Notes under the pieces: generated by a model | What the model was told of the DNA's origin: nothing | Database searches by the model: none | Seen by the model: the letters and a program-made list of their open reading frames with translations, nothing else | NCBI GenBank assembly: GCA_016630955.3 | Contig: CM049987.1 | Span: forward strand, 2,666,001-2,730,000 | Direction: 5' to 3' | Length of the DNA stretch: 64,000 bases | DNA from: Didymella arachidicola | Lineage: Eukaryota > Ascomycota > Dothideomycetes > Pleosporales > Didymellaceae | Program-made: the position numbers and the translations under genes | In this document: positions 34,426-44,354 of the stretch, one piece after another | How positions within the stretch are numbered: position 1 is the first letter of the stretch | Layout of the letters: the number at the start of each line of letters is the position of its first letter

Positions 34426-35724
34426 CTACTTGTAACTACCTCCCACTGGCCCCTTGAGCCCAAAGCAATTCGCAAAATAAGTGACTGTAGCTGACCAATC
34501 GCTAAACAGTCCCTTGATGCCGATCTGATTTACCAGCACATCCAGCACTTCGTAGTACTGCCCATCATAGTAGGTAACATTCGCGATGCTCTCAAAATAA
34601 TACTCGCCCCTACTCTTGACTGTCGCCAGCGGTCCTGAGCGCTCAAATGTCCAGGCAATGATGTCGAGACCAGCAGATTTGACGGCGTTGGCATACGCAG
34701 AAGGAACGATGGTCTTGTTCTCGCCTACGGTAAGGAGCATAGGGAGGGAAGGACCGATGATGTTTACGCCCGCGGCTTTGGCAATGGTGAGGTTTGAGAT
34801 TCCAGCCGTAATGTCTTCAGGCGTGTCGTATTCTACGAGGTAGATCGCTTGCTTGCCGAACTCGTGGTCGTATTTGAGCCAGAACACTATGTCGTCGTAT
34901 GTGAAGGACTGCGGCCATATACGGCTGTAGTCGATGGACTTGTTGCGGAATGCGTCAACCATGTCCTGGGCGTACTGCTGCTGAGTGTAGCCTTTGAATG
35001 GCATAGGCACCTGAGACGGAGGAGTCTTGAGCTCTGGGGTGAAGTTGCGGTATCCAGGGTAGTCGTTGACGAGGTCAATGTACTCATTGAGAGTCAGGAC
35101 TTTGCCGCAGGTGTCATAAAGCTCTGTTCGCCAGGTAGGCGTGCCGTACTGGTAGTCCTGTGGTGTGCGAGCTGAAGCATTGAAGCCATCTTGCTTGCCA
35201 CAAAGAGTGCTGTACTCAGCGGTAGTGATGTCTGAGGTACAGCAAAGAGCATTGGCTGGCGATGTAGAATTTGCTGGGGTGAATGGAACAGTGCACTTCT
35301 TCGCCAGCTCGGGACGCAGAAGGATGTCGGTCGTTGTATGCAGGTCGCAAAGTGAGTGTCGGCAGACAAGTCCGCGATCGCCCGTGAATGAAACGTCACA
35401 CTCGAGAACACCGGCACCCATGCGAGCACCTGCATTTTCCGATTGCACGCTCTCCTCAGGAAACTGTAGAGTACCACCACCCCGGTGGCCAATCGAAAAT
35501 TGCTGAATAGCAACAGGCTTGTTCTCACAGGATTGCAGCTTCTGCTTCAATGGCCCATCGGTCATATTGTTGATGATATAGTAAGGACGAGGACCCAATG
35601 AGACAAGGTAGCTGTCATTCTTGCTGGTGTGGCCTGAGTGTCCGGTGTTACCAGTAGGGTAAGACCTGCTAGTAGGAGCGGCAACAGCAGCTGCTACCAG
35701 AACGAGAGTAAAGAAAGCGTTCAT
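34426..35724 (-). CDS. secreted glycerophosphodiester phosphodiesterase-like protein
   Basis: Single exon, 432 aa; the ATG at 35724 (MNAFFTLVLVAAAVAAPTSR) gives a clean signal peptide. GDPD family TIM-barrel signatures: SIGHRGGGTLQFPEESVQS with the catalytic His, Arg and Glu, then GAGVLECDVSFTGDRGLVCR ending in the second His (RHS), then FTPELKTP for the metal-binding Glu. The distal barrel strands are NIIGPSLPM, LDIIAWTFERSG and IGIKGLFSDWSATVTYFANC, the last with the Asp of the closing strand. Several Cys residues and N-glycosylation sites fit an extracellular enzyme. Members hydrolyse deacylated phospholipids to glycerol-3-phosphate and an alcohol, a phosphate-scavenging role in fungi. A TATAAG lies 84 bp upstream of the start. 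Confidence 0.9.
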   Translation of the reverse strand: MNAFFTLVLVAAAVAAPTSRSYPTGNTGHSGHTSKNDSYLVSLGPRPYYIINNMTDGPLKQKLQSCENKPVAIQQFSIGHRGGGTLQFPEESVQSENAGARMGAGVLECDVSFTGDRGLVCRHSLCDLHTTTDILLRPELAKKCTVPFTPANSTSPANALCCTSDITTAEYSTLCGKQDGFNASARTPQDYQYGTPTWRTELYDTCGKVLTLNEYIDLVNDYPGYRNFTPELKTPPSQVPMPFKGYTQQQYAQDMVDAFRNKSIDYSRIWPQSFTYDDIVFWLKYDHEFGKQAIYLVEYDTPEDITAGISNLTIAKAAGVNIIGPSLPMLLTVGENKTIVPSAYANAVKSAGLDIIAWTFERSGPLATVKSRGEYYFESIANVTYYDGQYYEVLDVLVNQIGIKGLFSDWSATVTYFANCFGLKGPVGGSYK

Positions 35725-36698
35725 GGCTGAGGTCAACGGATTGAGTGGGTATTTGTTGAAGAAGATACCTGCACACTCCCCCAGTCACACAGGCGAGAAC
35801 CCTCCATCTTATAGCATAGCAATACCGACTGTCCGAGGTCTGGACCAGGATGGCGGCTTATCAATTGCACGAGCTTGGAGCATGCTGCAGGAACCAATGC
35901 ACCAGAGCCAAGCAAATATCCCACGCGCCAGGGTGAAGGATGAATGCTTGTTGAAGTTCTTGCGCCGGCAACGTCATCGATGAAAGCTTGGGCCGTTCTT
36001 GTCCAGCTCAAGCAAGATGTTCGAGGCTCTTGGCCGTCTTAAGCTGCAGAAGTACGCGTTGGCGGAGAGCCGGTACCGCCGTACGGGGATAGTCCGCTGG
36101 GGTGGTTGGCCGCTGATGATAACAGGCCCTACCGAACCAATCGCAGAAGCACGTGTGAGTTCTTTCGCGGAGACTAGGACAAAATCTCGTGCCGCATTAT
36201 AGCTCAAGTATGCGGGCTCGCCTTGATGGCGGCGCTGAATCAAGGACGACGAGGTGAAAGATTGACCATCTGTGAATGAGTTGTAGAAAACATTCTCGAG
36301 ATGCAAAACGCGCGCTGAATTCGTGAGTACCGGTACGACGTGCGGCTTCAAAGTGGGGCGTGTCGAAGCTCCTTTCAGCCCCACTCATCCTTCGTACCAC
36401 CCAACTGCTCACGTTGTACACATAGTTTCCTTACCACAGATCCTGTCAACATTCACTGCTTAGGAGCAACACTCTTTTCAGCATGACCTCTGCAGCAGTC
36501 ACTCGCATTTGTAGCCAGCATGAGGCGAGGCACGACACGAAACCAGGATGCCCGCTTTTCGGCTACCGGTGTACAAGATCCACAGCACACGGGTCAAACC
36601 TCTTTTGGTGAACGCCTGAATCTGCAAAAGTACTTTTGAAGATCCCGATTGACAGAAAACTCCCCCTCTTCAAGCAAGTTACACCAAGACAAGAGACC
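35725..36698. other. divergent intergenic region, GDPD / alpha-beta hydrolase
   Basis: 974 bp. TATAAG on the minus strand at 35808-35813 is a likely GDPD promoter element. A minus-strand frame of 136 codons (35974-36384) has no recognisable domain or family feature, and I do not call it a gene. Confidence 0.45.
35808..35813 (-). promoter_or_regulatory. candidate TATA box of the GDPD gene
   Basis: TATAAG on the minus strand, 84 bp upstream of the GDPD start codon, matching the spacing seen upstream of the peroxidase and transporter genes. Confidence 0.4.
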
Positions 36699-37601
36699 AT
36701 GCCTTCTTCTACGATCCCAATCACAATCACCCACCTCGGCAGCATCCAAGTCGGCTACCGCCTCAGCAATAATGTCATCGACTCCTCAAAGCCCACTCTC
36801 GTCTGCATCAACTCAATGTGCATGACCGCCGCACTCTTCAACGCTCAATTCAATGACAAGAGCCTCACGGATGCCATGAACATTCTAGCCATCGAGCCGC
36901 TCGGCCACGGATCAACAACCTTCCCCACCAAAGCCAGTCACTTTACGTACTGGGACTCTGCCATCGTGGCCCTAGAAGCGATGGCCGCTCTGAAAGTCGA
37001 GAAGGCATTTGTCTTGGGAACTAGCCAAGGTGGTTGGATGGTCGTCCGCATGGCTCTCCTGGCACCTGAACGAGTCCTCGGACTTCTCCCTCTGGGAACT
37101 AGTATGGATGCCGAGACCCCCGAGACGCGGGAGAAGGGATGTTGGGATCCTGTTCCGCTACTCAGTCCGTTTGCAGAGAAGTGGGCAAGTGCCACACCTA
37201 CCCTGGGCTTTGAGATTGATGATCAGTGGTGCGGAATGGTTGCTAGCTTCGGCTTTGGGTCTCATGCTACGGAGGAGTCCACTGCTTTCTGGACTGAGGT
37301 GCTCAAGGAGACCTATGGCGGTGATGAAGGGAGAAAGAAGGCGAGGATGGCGGTGTTATGTTTGATGTCGAGGGATTCGTTGACTCTTCGTGTTGGTGAT
37401 ATCACTTGTCCTGTGTACTGGCTGCAAGGTACAGAAGACACGCCTTATGGATGTCAGGTGCAGCACGAGCAGATTGAACTCTTCACTCTGAGCAAAGACA
37501 AGAGGATGAGTATTGTGGAGGGTGGTGCACACTACCTGAACGCAACGAACCCTAAGGAAGTCAACGCTGCTATTGCGGAGATGGTCAGGAAGCATGCATA
37601 G
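36699..37601 (+). CDS. alpha/beta hydrolase
   Basis: Single exon, 300 aa, starting MPSSTIPITITHLGSIQVGY at 36699; the frame is open upstream but without conserved sequence. It has the canonical alpha/beta-hydrolase order: strand and loop LVCINSMCMTAALFNAQF, then AIEPLGHGSTTF, nucleophile elbow VLGTSQGGWM with Ser at about residue 108, PERVLGLLPLGTS, acid-bearing WLQGTEDTPY, and catalytic His in VEGGAHYLNATNP at about residue 275. No signal peptide, so cytosolic. Such hydrolases act on esters, lactones or C-C bonds; substrate unknown. The cap region between residues 125 and 225 is rich in Trp and Phe. The oxyanion region reads INSMC rather than the usual HGxP. Confidence 0.83.
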   Translation: MPSSTIPITITHLGSIQVGYRLSNNVIDSSKPTLVCINSMCMTAALFNAQFNDKSLTDAMNILAIEPLGHGSTTFPTKASHFTYWDSAIVALEAMAALKVEKAFVLGTSQGGWMVVRMALLAPERVLGLLPLGTSMDAETPETREKGCWDPVPLLSPFAEKWASATPTLGFEIDDQWCGMVASFGFGSHATEESTAFWTEVLKETYGGDEGRKKARMAVLCLMSRDSLTLRVGDITCPVYWLQGTEDTPYGCQVQHEQIELFTLSKDKRMSIVEGGAHYLNATNPKEVNAAIAEMVRKHA

Positions 37602-38552
37602 TCGCTGCATATGTCGAGAGAATGAGCGAAGCTGATCTTGAATATATCTCGTTCTTCAAAGACGTGGAACAGCGTCCTAGAGAGGGTTCTGCGAGTCTGA
37701 GGTACTTTGGCGTACCTCGACCTACTTGCGCTCATTCAGAGCACAATCATTTGCTCTGGGTCCAAGTATCTATGTTTGGTGATCCTGAGTCTGTATTCCG
37801 CAATCTTTATCTTTACTCTGTAACATTCTCCAATGTAGCAATCACGTGAACATAACAGAAAGCTCATTCAACGTAAGTTCAATGGCACAACCTAGGAAAT
37901 GGTGATCGTAGCGACTTGGGAATTCTGTGTGGGCGAGAAATCGAACAGACTAGCGAAGAACAAGTGGGCTTCGATGAGTGCGTCCTCAGGTCAACCAAGT
38001 AGTGCTAAAGACCGTATCTCATAGTTTTGATGGACTTTTGATTTCCGTTGTTTGCGATACTCTCCCCCTGCTGAAATGGCGAGCCACAGGTCCCCCACAA
38101 TACATTTAGCGCTTCTGCCAGAGTCATTTGACGACTTCTGATCGGACCAAACGGCTTATAACAAGAACTCCTTTTGTGGTCGCGGACGGCTGTGGGGTTC
38201 GAGATATAAACGATCGAAGTTGTGGCAAGCTGTGCTGTGAGGCTGAGCGATCAGCCTCATACATGGAGGATGACAATCACTTGCATTTATGCACTATCTG
38301 AGTCAGCGATTACGTTGGCTGAGGCATGTATGGGCTGGAACAGACCATATGAAGAGCACCGAAAGATCGTGGTGGGCAACTTGATACTTTCGATCGATCT
38401 ACCCTTCCACCTGAGGCCGTCCCGTGTGGTCTAAAAACGCCATGCAAGTGCCCTTTCCAGAATGTCTGAAGTCCAGTAATAGAATCTTGTTTACTTTGAT
38501 ACGAGTGAAGTCGGTAGCCAGCAAGGGCCTCCTGGACTCGCCAAAGCTTGCC
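37602..38552. other. intergenic, 3' flanks of hydrolase and DIM1
   Basis: 951 bp between convergent stops. Short plus-strand frames (37622-37849, 38222-38434) lack features. Probably untranslated and spacer sequence. Confidence 0.45.
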
Positions 38553-38984
38553 TTAATAGCGGTACCGTGTAGAGTAGTCCTTAGGACTAACCACCAGACC
38601 CCTTCCTTTCTTCGCACCCCTATACACCGTCTCAATAATATCAATCAACTCCTGCTTATCTTCCAGCACCCAATTGAGCTTATTATTGTTTCCCGTGCCG
38701 AAATCACACATCATGTGCTTGTTCCTGAAGAAGAACATGACTGTGCAGGGATCGTACAACTCATACATGGCCTTGAAGTCTGGTACTTCGTCGAGATCGC
38801 AGACATAGAGTGCGGCGAAGTTCTTTACGCGGTCGGCGATCTTGTAGAGCACTTCGTCCTGGCGCATGCAGTCGGGGTCTGAGTCGCGGCCGAAACGAAT
38901 GACGACGAGGCGGTCCTCTTCGCTGAGGATTGCTTGGTCCACGTGCCAGCCTGTGCGCAGGTGGGGAAGGACTACGGAGCCCAT
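38553..38984 (-). CDS. DIM1: U5 snRNP thioredoxin-like protein Dim1 (TXNL4A family)
   Basis: 143 aa, the family's usual length, in one exon. The start MGSVVLPHLRTGWHVDQAIL is conserved; the frame extends upstream only into unrelated leader. The thioredoxin fold lacks the CxxC redox pair: the region reads VIRFGRDSDPDCMRQDEVLY, as in all Dim1 proteins. Other near-invariant blocks are LYVCDLDEVPDFKAMYELYD, TVMFFFRNKHMMCDFGTGNN and KLNWVLEDKQELIDIIETVY. The protein is part of the U4/U6.U5 tri-snRNP and is essential for pre-mRNA splicing and cell-cycle progression in yeasts. Nuclear. Sequence identity across eukaryotes makes this call very secure. HUB1, another splicing factor, lies 2.8 kb away, but I infer no functional clustering. 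Confidence 0.97.
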   Translation of the reverse strand: MGSVVLPHLRTGWHVDQAILSEEDRLVVIRFGRDSDPDCMRQDEVLYKIADRVKNFAALYVCDLDEVPDFKAMYELYDPCTVMFFFRNKHMMCDFGTGNNNKLNWVLEDKQELIDIIETVYRGAKKGRGLVVSPKDYSTRYRY

Positions 38985-39944
38985 GGTGAAGGTGTAGGTG
39001 ACTTTGTTCGGTGGGGTGTTCAAGCACTCGAAAGCGCGGTAGCGTCGGTGTTGAGGCCGCTGAGTGCCTGGAGCTCCGTGGAACTAACAAGTATGAATCG
39101 AGTCGAATGTGAAGCCTAGTTTAAAGAGTTGTCGTGCGCAAAAGCTGTCTTGGTAAAAAGGCCGTAGAAATCTTTGGAAAGCTCGACGGCAAGGCTGCCG
39201 CGCACGGTCACGAACGCGTGCCCCGCCACGACCCTTGTCTAGCGCTCCCCACGCGCCTTCCATGATCATCCAGACCTCCGCGGTCTCTTGAGCGATCCTT
39301 CAGCATATGGACAGAATCTGACCATCAAGGTCCTCTAGTCTTGCTCTGTATATGAGCTTGAAGCGCCGGTCGGACCGCGCTGGCCCCAACATCCTCCAGA
39401 TTGCTATAATCACTTTCTTCCATTCGCTCACCCTCTGTTCTTCATTATGGTAGTGGTACGCGAACTTGCAGCTCACAGTGCCTCTGAAGTTATGCAAGCC
39501 AGGGCTCATCATCACTTGTTTTCTCGAACTCATGTCATGGACGATTAATCATCAGCTTTGTGAGCACGATTGATGTGTTCTCCGACATATCTGCGAAGGC
39601 CGAAGATCTTACCTCCGGTATTTGGAAGCATACCCCTCACTATCCCCGACGGCTTTGTCACTGCGGCTGAGGGCGCATCGAACCACAGTCCAAATGGGAT
39701 GACATCATTCTTCTGCGGTGTTCTATGGCCATAGACCAACGCCTAGGCTTACTGTTCGAGCCATTGGCAAGCACCGGAGTGAACGTTGACCGACAAGTTA
39801 CGTCCATTGACCCGGCGAGATGGGCAGGTATATCATCTCCTTGGATGCCCCTTCCTCAGAACTTCTCAACTCAGACCAACAGCAGCGCCCTCGTCCTTAC
39901 ACGCTGCATTCACTCCTGACACGATTCCAACAGCGAAGCGACTC
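38985..39944. other. divergent intergenic region, DIM1 / GFA-domain gene
   Basis: 960 bp with several short minus-strand frames (39084-39269, 39300-39533, 39545-39739). None has recognisable domains, and they overlap no consistent splice sites. It includes both promoters. Confidence 0.45.
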
Positions 39945-40574
39945 ATGTCCATTCAAGACCATCTCAAGCCAACGAACATGACAGAGAAGATTGTATTGCC
40001 CTCTGAAGGGGCTCATGGCGAGCGCGATGGCACAGCGACAGCGACCTGCTACTGTGGAGCTGTACAGATTGAGGTTCCCACAGAGGGCGAAGGACTGGTC
40101 GATACCTTTATCTGCCACTGCACCGACTGTCGCAAGATCACCGCCAGGTCAGAACGTCACTGAAAAGATAACTTCAACAGCGACTGACATCTACACAGCA
40201 TGTTCGCTTCGAACTTTGTAGTCAAAGACTCGCACCTGAAGCACGTACGCGGCGAAGACAAACTCACACGCTTCCGCCAGAAAGACACCATCGCAACCGG
40301 CAACTACATGGAGAACAGCTTCTGCAGCGTGTGCGGTACGCTGTTATACCGCCGCAGCTCTGGATATCCTGGCATGAGCATTCCCCGCATCGGCACGATC
40401 GACGACTTCGCGCTGCAAGAGACCAAGTTCAAGCCTCGCATCGAGACTTTTGAGAAAGATCGATGTGCGTGGTTGAAGCCGGCAAGTGTGGAGGAGCATG
40501 TTGACGGCGCGTACTATACGGGTGGCAAGGAGTGGAAGAGTAAACATGATGGGGCTGGTAGCAAAGGAAATTAG
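39945..40574 (+). CDS. GFA/CENP-V domain zinc protein (glutathione-dependent formaldehyde-activating-like)
   Basis: Exons 39945-40147 and 40199-40574, 51-nt intron (GTCAGA...ACACAG), 192 aa from MSIQDHLK; an in-frame ATG at 39978 is an alternative start. The zinc-binding cysteines are all present: CYCG near residue 36 (TATCYCGAVQIEV), CHCTDCRKITAS near residue 60, and FCSVCGTLLYRRSSG near residue 110. The motif order CxCG...CHCxxCR...FCxxCG defines the GFA family. Most fungal members have no proven activity; formaldehyde-glutathione chemistry is known for a few bacterial relatives only. Cytosolic. Convergent with PIG-H with 190 bp between stops. Confidence 0.88.
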
Positions 40575-40764
40575 CAGTATAGTGTAGCTGAGGTAATTCA
40601 GTCTGTTTTATCAGACAGCCGGCCCCGAGTGCAGGATAGCTTGATGATTGTTCGACAGAACAGTGACGCTGCATGCTCACGTGCTTCCTTACGGTTGCAT
40701 CTCTCATCATGAAGGAGAGCTAGCCGGAGACTCAGTATAATGCAGAAAGACACAACTTCAATTA

Positions 40765-41514
40765 CTATGCCTGTGCCGCACTAGCACTAGCACTACCCCA
40801 CTCCTTGACAACATGACCACTGTCCCATAAACATCTCCTCGTCCCTCTCCAAACCTCCTCCAGAATCGCCCTTCGCGGCAGCAACCCCGGGAAAACCACA
40901 ACAACATCCTTCTCCCCCTTCACAACAATCGCTAAATAAAACCTAACCTCAAAACCCCGGAACGCCTCATGTATAATCACATCCTGAATAGCGCTTGTCG
41001 GAATAAACTGACTACTATGCGACTGCAAAAAAGTGGCAGCCGAAGAAGAAGTCTGAACACCGAGCCCACTCAGAACAGTAAGCGACTCTTCTGCCTACCC
41101 ATCAGCCCCGTACCCCGTCTCCATAGCGGCAAAACACTTACCAGTATACCCCCGCCTCAACACCGGTACTAGCACCACCGCCGCCGCAGCACCAACATAC
41201 GCCCACCCCACACCCCCAACCGCTCTCAGCAAACTCGCCGTCGCCGGTCCACCGAGCACCAAGAGCAGTACCGGTACTTCAGTTGAGCGGGAGGACCCGT
41301 GCTCGAGACTCCATTTCACCCATAGAAGCGCGATGGCGCACAGGCCAGCCAGTATTCTTGCCAGGAAGCCAGCGTAGTGGCGCAGCTTTGCGGCGAGCGT
41401 TAGGCGGAGCGGACAGGTGGATACGGTGAAGGACACGGTGGACGGGGTGGGGGCGAGGGTGTGTAGGGTCTGGGTTGGTGGCGCTGTTAGGCGCGCGAGG
41501 AAGGGGAGGAGCAT
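40765..41514 (-). CDS. GPI15: GPI-GlcNAc transferase subunit PIG-H/Gpi15
   Basis: Exons 41514-41142 and 41090-40765, 51-nt intron (GTAAGT...AGGCAG), 232 aa. Two hydrophobic segments (LAGLCAIALLWVKW and WAYVGAAAAVVLVPVL) form the membrane hairpin. The conserved PIG-H domain follows: EESLTVLSGLGVQTSS, FIPTSAIQDVIIHEAFRGFE, VRFYLAIVVKG, VVVVFPGLLPRRAILEEVWR then GTRRCLW. The LPRRxILxxVWxGxR box is diagnostic. The protein is an ER-membrane subunit of the complex that adds GlcNAc to phosphatidylinositol, the first step of GPI-anchor synthesis. It ends in a short Ala/Ser repeat (SASASAAQA). Divergent from HUB1 across 222 bp. Confidence 0.93.
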
Positions 41515-41736
41515 GGCGGTGTCATGGATGGTAGGATTGGATACTGGGGTGGGATGACGCGACGCGACGCGCTGGTCAACGCGACGCTAGCGGCGGGAAC
41601 AACCGACCGCCAATAGATCCCTGACAAGCCCGAGCTCGAAAGTTTAGGCGGTTTGACATCATCCTTTACAACAACGCGTCCTTTGAACATCTCGCAAACT
41701 CCTTCTCTCAAGACAAAAATCAGACTCGCCGTAACT
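41515..41736. promoter_or_regulatory. compact bidirectional promoter, PIG-H / HUB1
   Basis: Only 222 bp separate the two divergent start codons, the tightest head-to-head pair in the window. GC-rich (gcgacgcgacgcgctgg near 41560), without an evident TATA box. Confidence 0.55.
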
Positions 41737-42396
41737 ATGCCGTCGCCCTCACCGCCACGCGAACCGCGCGCAGAAGACAGAGAAGATAAAGACGGACGCC
41801 AGCGCTCGCGCTCTCCGCGACGAAGCCGCAGCCCTGCGCCGCGGAAACCAAAGAGCTACTCGGGTTTGAAGTGGAAGAACGACAAGAGAGATTCGTCGGA
41901 TGGGTCGCGACGGCGCGAGGATCGGCGGTATGAGGATAGGAGGGACGACCGGCGCCGTGACGACAGGAGGGACGACAGACGACGTGACGACAGAGACAGA
42001 CGCGGCGACGACCGCCGCAGACCTCACTCCGACAGACCCCACTCCGACAGACCCCACTCCGACAGAGACAGACGCCACAGGCCACGAGACGATAAAGACA
42101 GGCCTCGAGACGATAACCCCAAACGCCCCTCCGCCCCCAACCCCCCCACCACCACCGAACCCATGATCCTCGTCACCGTCAACGACCGCCTCGGCACCAA
42201 AACCCAAGTCCCCTGCCTGCCCTCGGACCCGGTCAAAGTGCTCAAGGCGATGGTGGCGGCGAAGATAGGGCGGCCGGTGCATGAGATTATGCTGAAGAGG
42301 CAGGGGGAGCGGCCGTTTCATGATGGGTTGAGTTTGGCGGATTATGGGATTAGTAATGGGGTGCAGATTGATTTGGAGTTGAATACGGGGGATTGA
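41737..42396 (+). CDS. HUB1: Hub1/UBL5-like ubiquitin-fold protein with N-terminal RS/RD-repeat extension
   Basis: 219 aa, one exon, starting MPSPSPPREPRAEDRED at 41737. The C-terminal 75 residues are the Hub1 fold: MILVTVNDRLGTKTQVPCL, DPVKVLKAMVAAKIGRP, EIMLKRQGERPFHDGLSLAD and YGISNGVQIDLEL. Hub1 binds spliceosomal proteins (HIND motifs) non-covalently and affects 5' splice-site choice. The end is DLELNTGD, without a glycine pair, consistent with non-conjugation. The first about 140 residues are an arginine-rich extension (RSRSPRRSRSP, then Asp-Arg runs and PHSDR repeats), absent from yeast and animal Hub1 (about 73 aa), that resembles SR-protein tails. This extension may target it to the spliceosome (inference). 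Convergent with PUS3 (86 bp between stops). Confidence 0.87.
   Translation: MPSPSPPREPRAEDREDKDGRQRSRSPRRSRSPAPRKPKSYSGLKWKNDKRDSSDGSRRREDRRYEDRRDDRRRDDRRDDRRRDDRDRRGDDRRRPHSDRPHSDRPHSDRDRRHRPRDDKDRPRDDNPKRPSAPNPPTTTEPMILVTVNDRLGTKTQVPCLPSDPVKVLKAMVAAKIGRPVHEIMLKRQGERPFHDGLSLADYGISNGVQIDLELNTGD
42025..42066 (+). repeat. 15-bp tandem repeat encoding HSDRP in HUB1
   Basis: Two full copies and a partial third of CACTCCGACAGACCC. They encode the PHSDRPHSDRPHSDR stretch in the Arg/Asp-rich extension, so repeat-number change would alter the protein length without frameshift. Confidence 0.9.
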
Positions 42397-42482
42397 GTGG
42401 GTGGGTGAGGGTCTTGGGCAGGGAGGATAAAAATCAGTGGAACGTGACTGGACTGTACATGAACTCATGGAAAGATTGATTG

Positions 42483-44354
42483 TTACTCTCCACCATCTTC
42501 GTCCCCGTCTTTCGCATACCTCTCCGGATCCAACCCCTTCTTCCTTGCATACCGCTCGTTGACAACCTCAACAGGCTCCTGCCTCTCCCTGTTAAGCACA
42601 GGGATATAATTCCCCTTTGCTCTGCCGAAATTCCCACCGTCAAAGACCCTCGGGCCACCCTTCGTCATCCCCGCAGTATTTGTCTCGTGTTGAGAATCCC
42701 CATCCAGCGTGCTCCGCCCCAACCCAGCAATCCTCTCCATCAGCAACCCCGAAAGCGTCTCATCCATTTTCTTTGCGCGCCAGACATCCCACACATCGTC
42801 CACGACACCGCCTCTCCCCCACTTCCCACGGCCCGTGGTGGTGGCCTTGCTAGTGCTGGTCTTGGCCTCCACGCCCCCCTCGTCGCCGACATAGACCCAC
42901 GCCAGACTATCCTCGTAGCCGTGCCTGCGGGCCTCGCTCTCAGCGTGCACGACGTCGTCTGCGGCGGGGAAAATGCAGTCCCACAGCACGAGCGGGGCGT
43001 CGGAGGCCATTTCGTATTTTGGCCGCGTGGGGTTCTTCGTGATGTCGAGGAGGTCGGTGACGAGCTGCGGGGCCTCGAGGCGCTGGCCGACGAGGAACAG
43101 GACGGCGACTAGGCTGCGGACTTGGTGCCACAGGAAGGCCGAGCCGTGGAGCGTGAAGCAGTACATTTTCGGCGGGCTGGCGTCAGCTGGGTTGGTGAGG
43201 GCGGGGTGGTGCAGGAACGCGGGGACGGCGAGCGGGGAGACCTCGTCGATAGAGGCGTGGAAGATGCGGCGGGTGAAGTTGGAGAGCTGCTTCGAGGCGT
43301 CGATCTTGCAGTAGTTGCGGAAGTCGTGCAGGCCGACGAGGCGCGCGCAGGCGTCGCGCATGGCGGGTATGTCGAGCCAGCCTTCGCGCATGGGCGGGGC
43401 GGTGGCCGAGCCGGTGGGTGCGTAGAGGGCGGCGGCGGTGGGCGCGGGGGCGAAGCACGGGTTGGTGAAGAAGTACTTGTAGCGGCGCTCTTTGCAGGAG
43501 AAGCGGGCGCTGAAGTCGGGCGGCGGATTGGGGCACCAGGCGTAGATGCGGATGTCGGGGGGCAGGACGCGGTTGAGGAGCTGGATGTAGGGCAGCTCGT
43601 CGGCGGGGTCGTTGAATTCTTGGTGTACTTTTCCTTCTGTGGACTCCTGCCGTGGTGTGTTGCTGCGCAGGCGGATGCCAATGACCTGGCCAAAGGCGCT
43701 CACGCCGCGGTCGGTGCGGCCGCACTTGGAGTACTCGCAGCCGTCCCAGTTGACATCAGCGCCGTCGCGGTCCCACTGGGCGAACGTCTTGCGGTCGACG
43801 CGGCTGTAGTCGGTCGTGCTGCTCGTCGGGTGGATCAGCCGCGTCTTGACGAGCGCCTTCCACAGCTCCTCCTCGATGGTCGGCAGCGGCGTCTTGTTGT
43901 TGTTGTGGTGCTCGAAGCCGTTGTACTTCTGGCCCAGGTACGCAAACTTGAGCGCCACCAGCCGCGTGCTGTACTTGGCCGCATCGAACGCTTTCGGCGG
44001 GGGCTTGGGCTTGGTGAAGCTGCCACTGCCATTGATCGTGTCTCCATTAATCTTGTCCTCGTTGATCTTGTCCCCGTTACTCCCACCTCCCCCAATCTTG
44101 TCTCCATTGATCTTGATCCTGCTCTCCAGCTCCTCTATCCGCGCAACGAGCTGCTCGTGCGACCACTGCTCGTAGCCCGCGGCCATGGCTCTGCGCGCGG
44201 CCGGCGCTCGTTCTGCGCGCTGCTTGCGCTGCGGCACTCGGGACAGGCTGTGGAACCCAGCCGACAAAGACTCGCGCGTGCAGAACAGCCGGTGCAGCGA
44301 TGCCTGGAACTCGGGGAAGGCGCTCGCGTGCGGCAGCGGGGTGAAGCGCCGCAT
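42483..44354 (-). CDS. PUS3: tRNA pseudouridine(38/39) synthase, Pus3/Deg1
   Basis: 623 aa, single exon from ATG 44354 (MRRFTPLPHASAF). A second in-frame ATG at 44186 (MAAGYEQWSHEQLVARIEEL) starts the part that resembles other fungal Pus3. The 56-residue Arg-rich extension before it could be a mitochondrial presequence, giving dual targeting by start choice (inference). Catalytic motif: YSKCGRTDRGVSAFGQVIGI with the nucleophilic Asp at about residue 218. Others: ALKFAYLGQKYNGFEHH, RRYKYFFTNP, DFRNYCKID and HQVRSLVAVLFLVGQRLE, the TruA-family order. It isomerises U38/U39 in tRNA anticodon stems. A Gly/Asn/Asp/Lys repeat (NGDKI units) sits between residues 80 and 110. Confidence 0.93.
   Translation of the reverse strand: MRRFTPLPHASAFPEFQASLHRLFCTRESLSAGFHSLSRVPQRKQRAERAPAARRAMAAGYEQWSHEQLVARIEELESRIKINGDKIGGGGSNGDKINEDKINGDTINGSGSFTKPKPPPKAFDAAKYSTRLVALKFAYLGQKYNGFEHHNNNKTPLPTIEEELWKALVKTRLIHPTSSTTDYSRVDRKTFAQWDRDGADVNWDGCEYSKCGRTDRGVSAFGQVIGIRLRSNTPRQESTEGKVHQEFNDPADELPYIQLLNRVLPPDIRIYAWCPNPPPDFSARFSCKERRYKYFFTNPCFAPAPTAAALYAPTGSATAPPMREGWLDIPAMRDACARLVGLHDFRNYCKIDASKQLSNFTRRIFHASIDEVSPLAVPAFLHHPALTNPADASPPKMYCFTLHGSAFLWHQVRSLVAVLFLVGQRLEAPQLVTDLLDITKNPTRPKYEMASDAPLVLWDCIFPAADDVVHAESEARRHGYEDSLAWVYVGDEGGVEAKTSTSKATTTGRGKWGRGGVVDDVWDVWRAKKMDETLSGLLMERIAGLGRSTLDGDSQHETNTAGMTKGGPRVFDGGNFGRAKGNYIPVLNRERQEPVEVVNERYARKKGLDPERYAKDGDEDGGE

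Noticed and set aside
35974..36384. 136-codon minus-strand frame between GDPD and the hydrolase
   Set aside because: No recognisable family, signal or splice structure; lies in a promoter interval.
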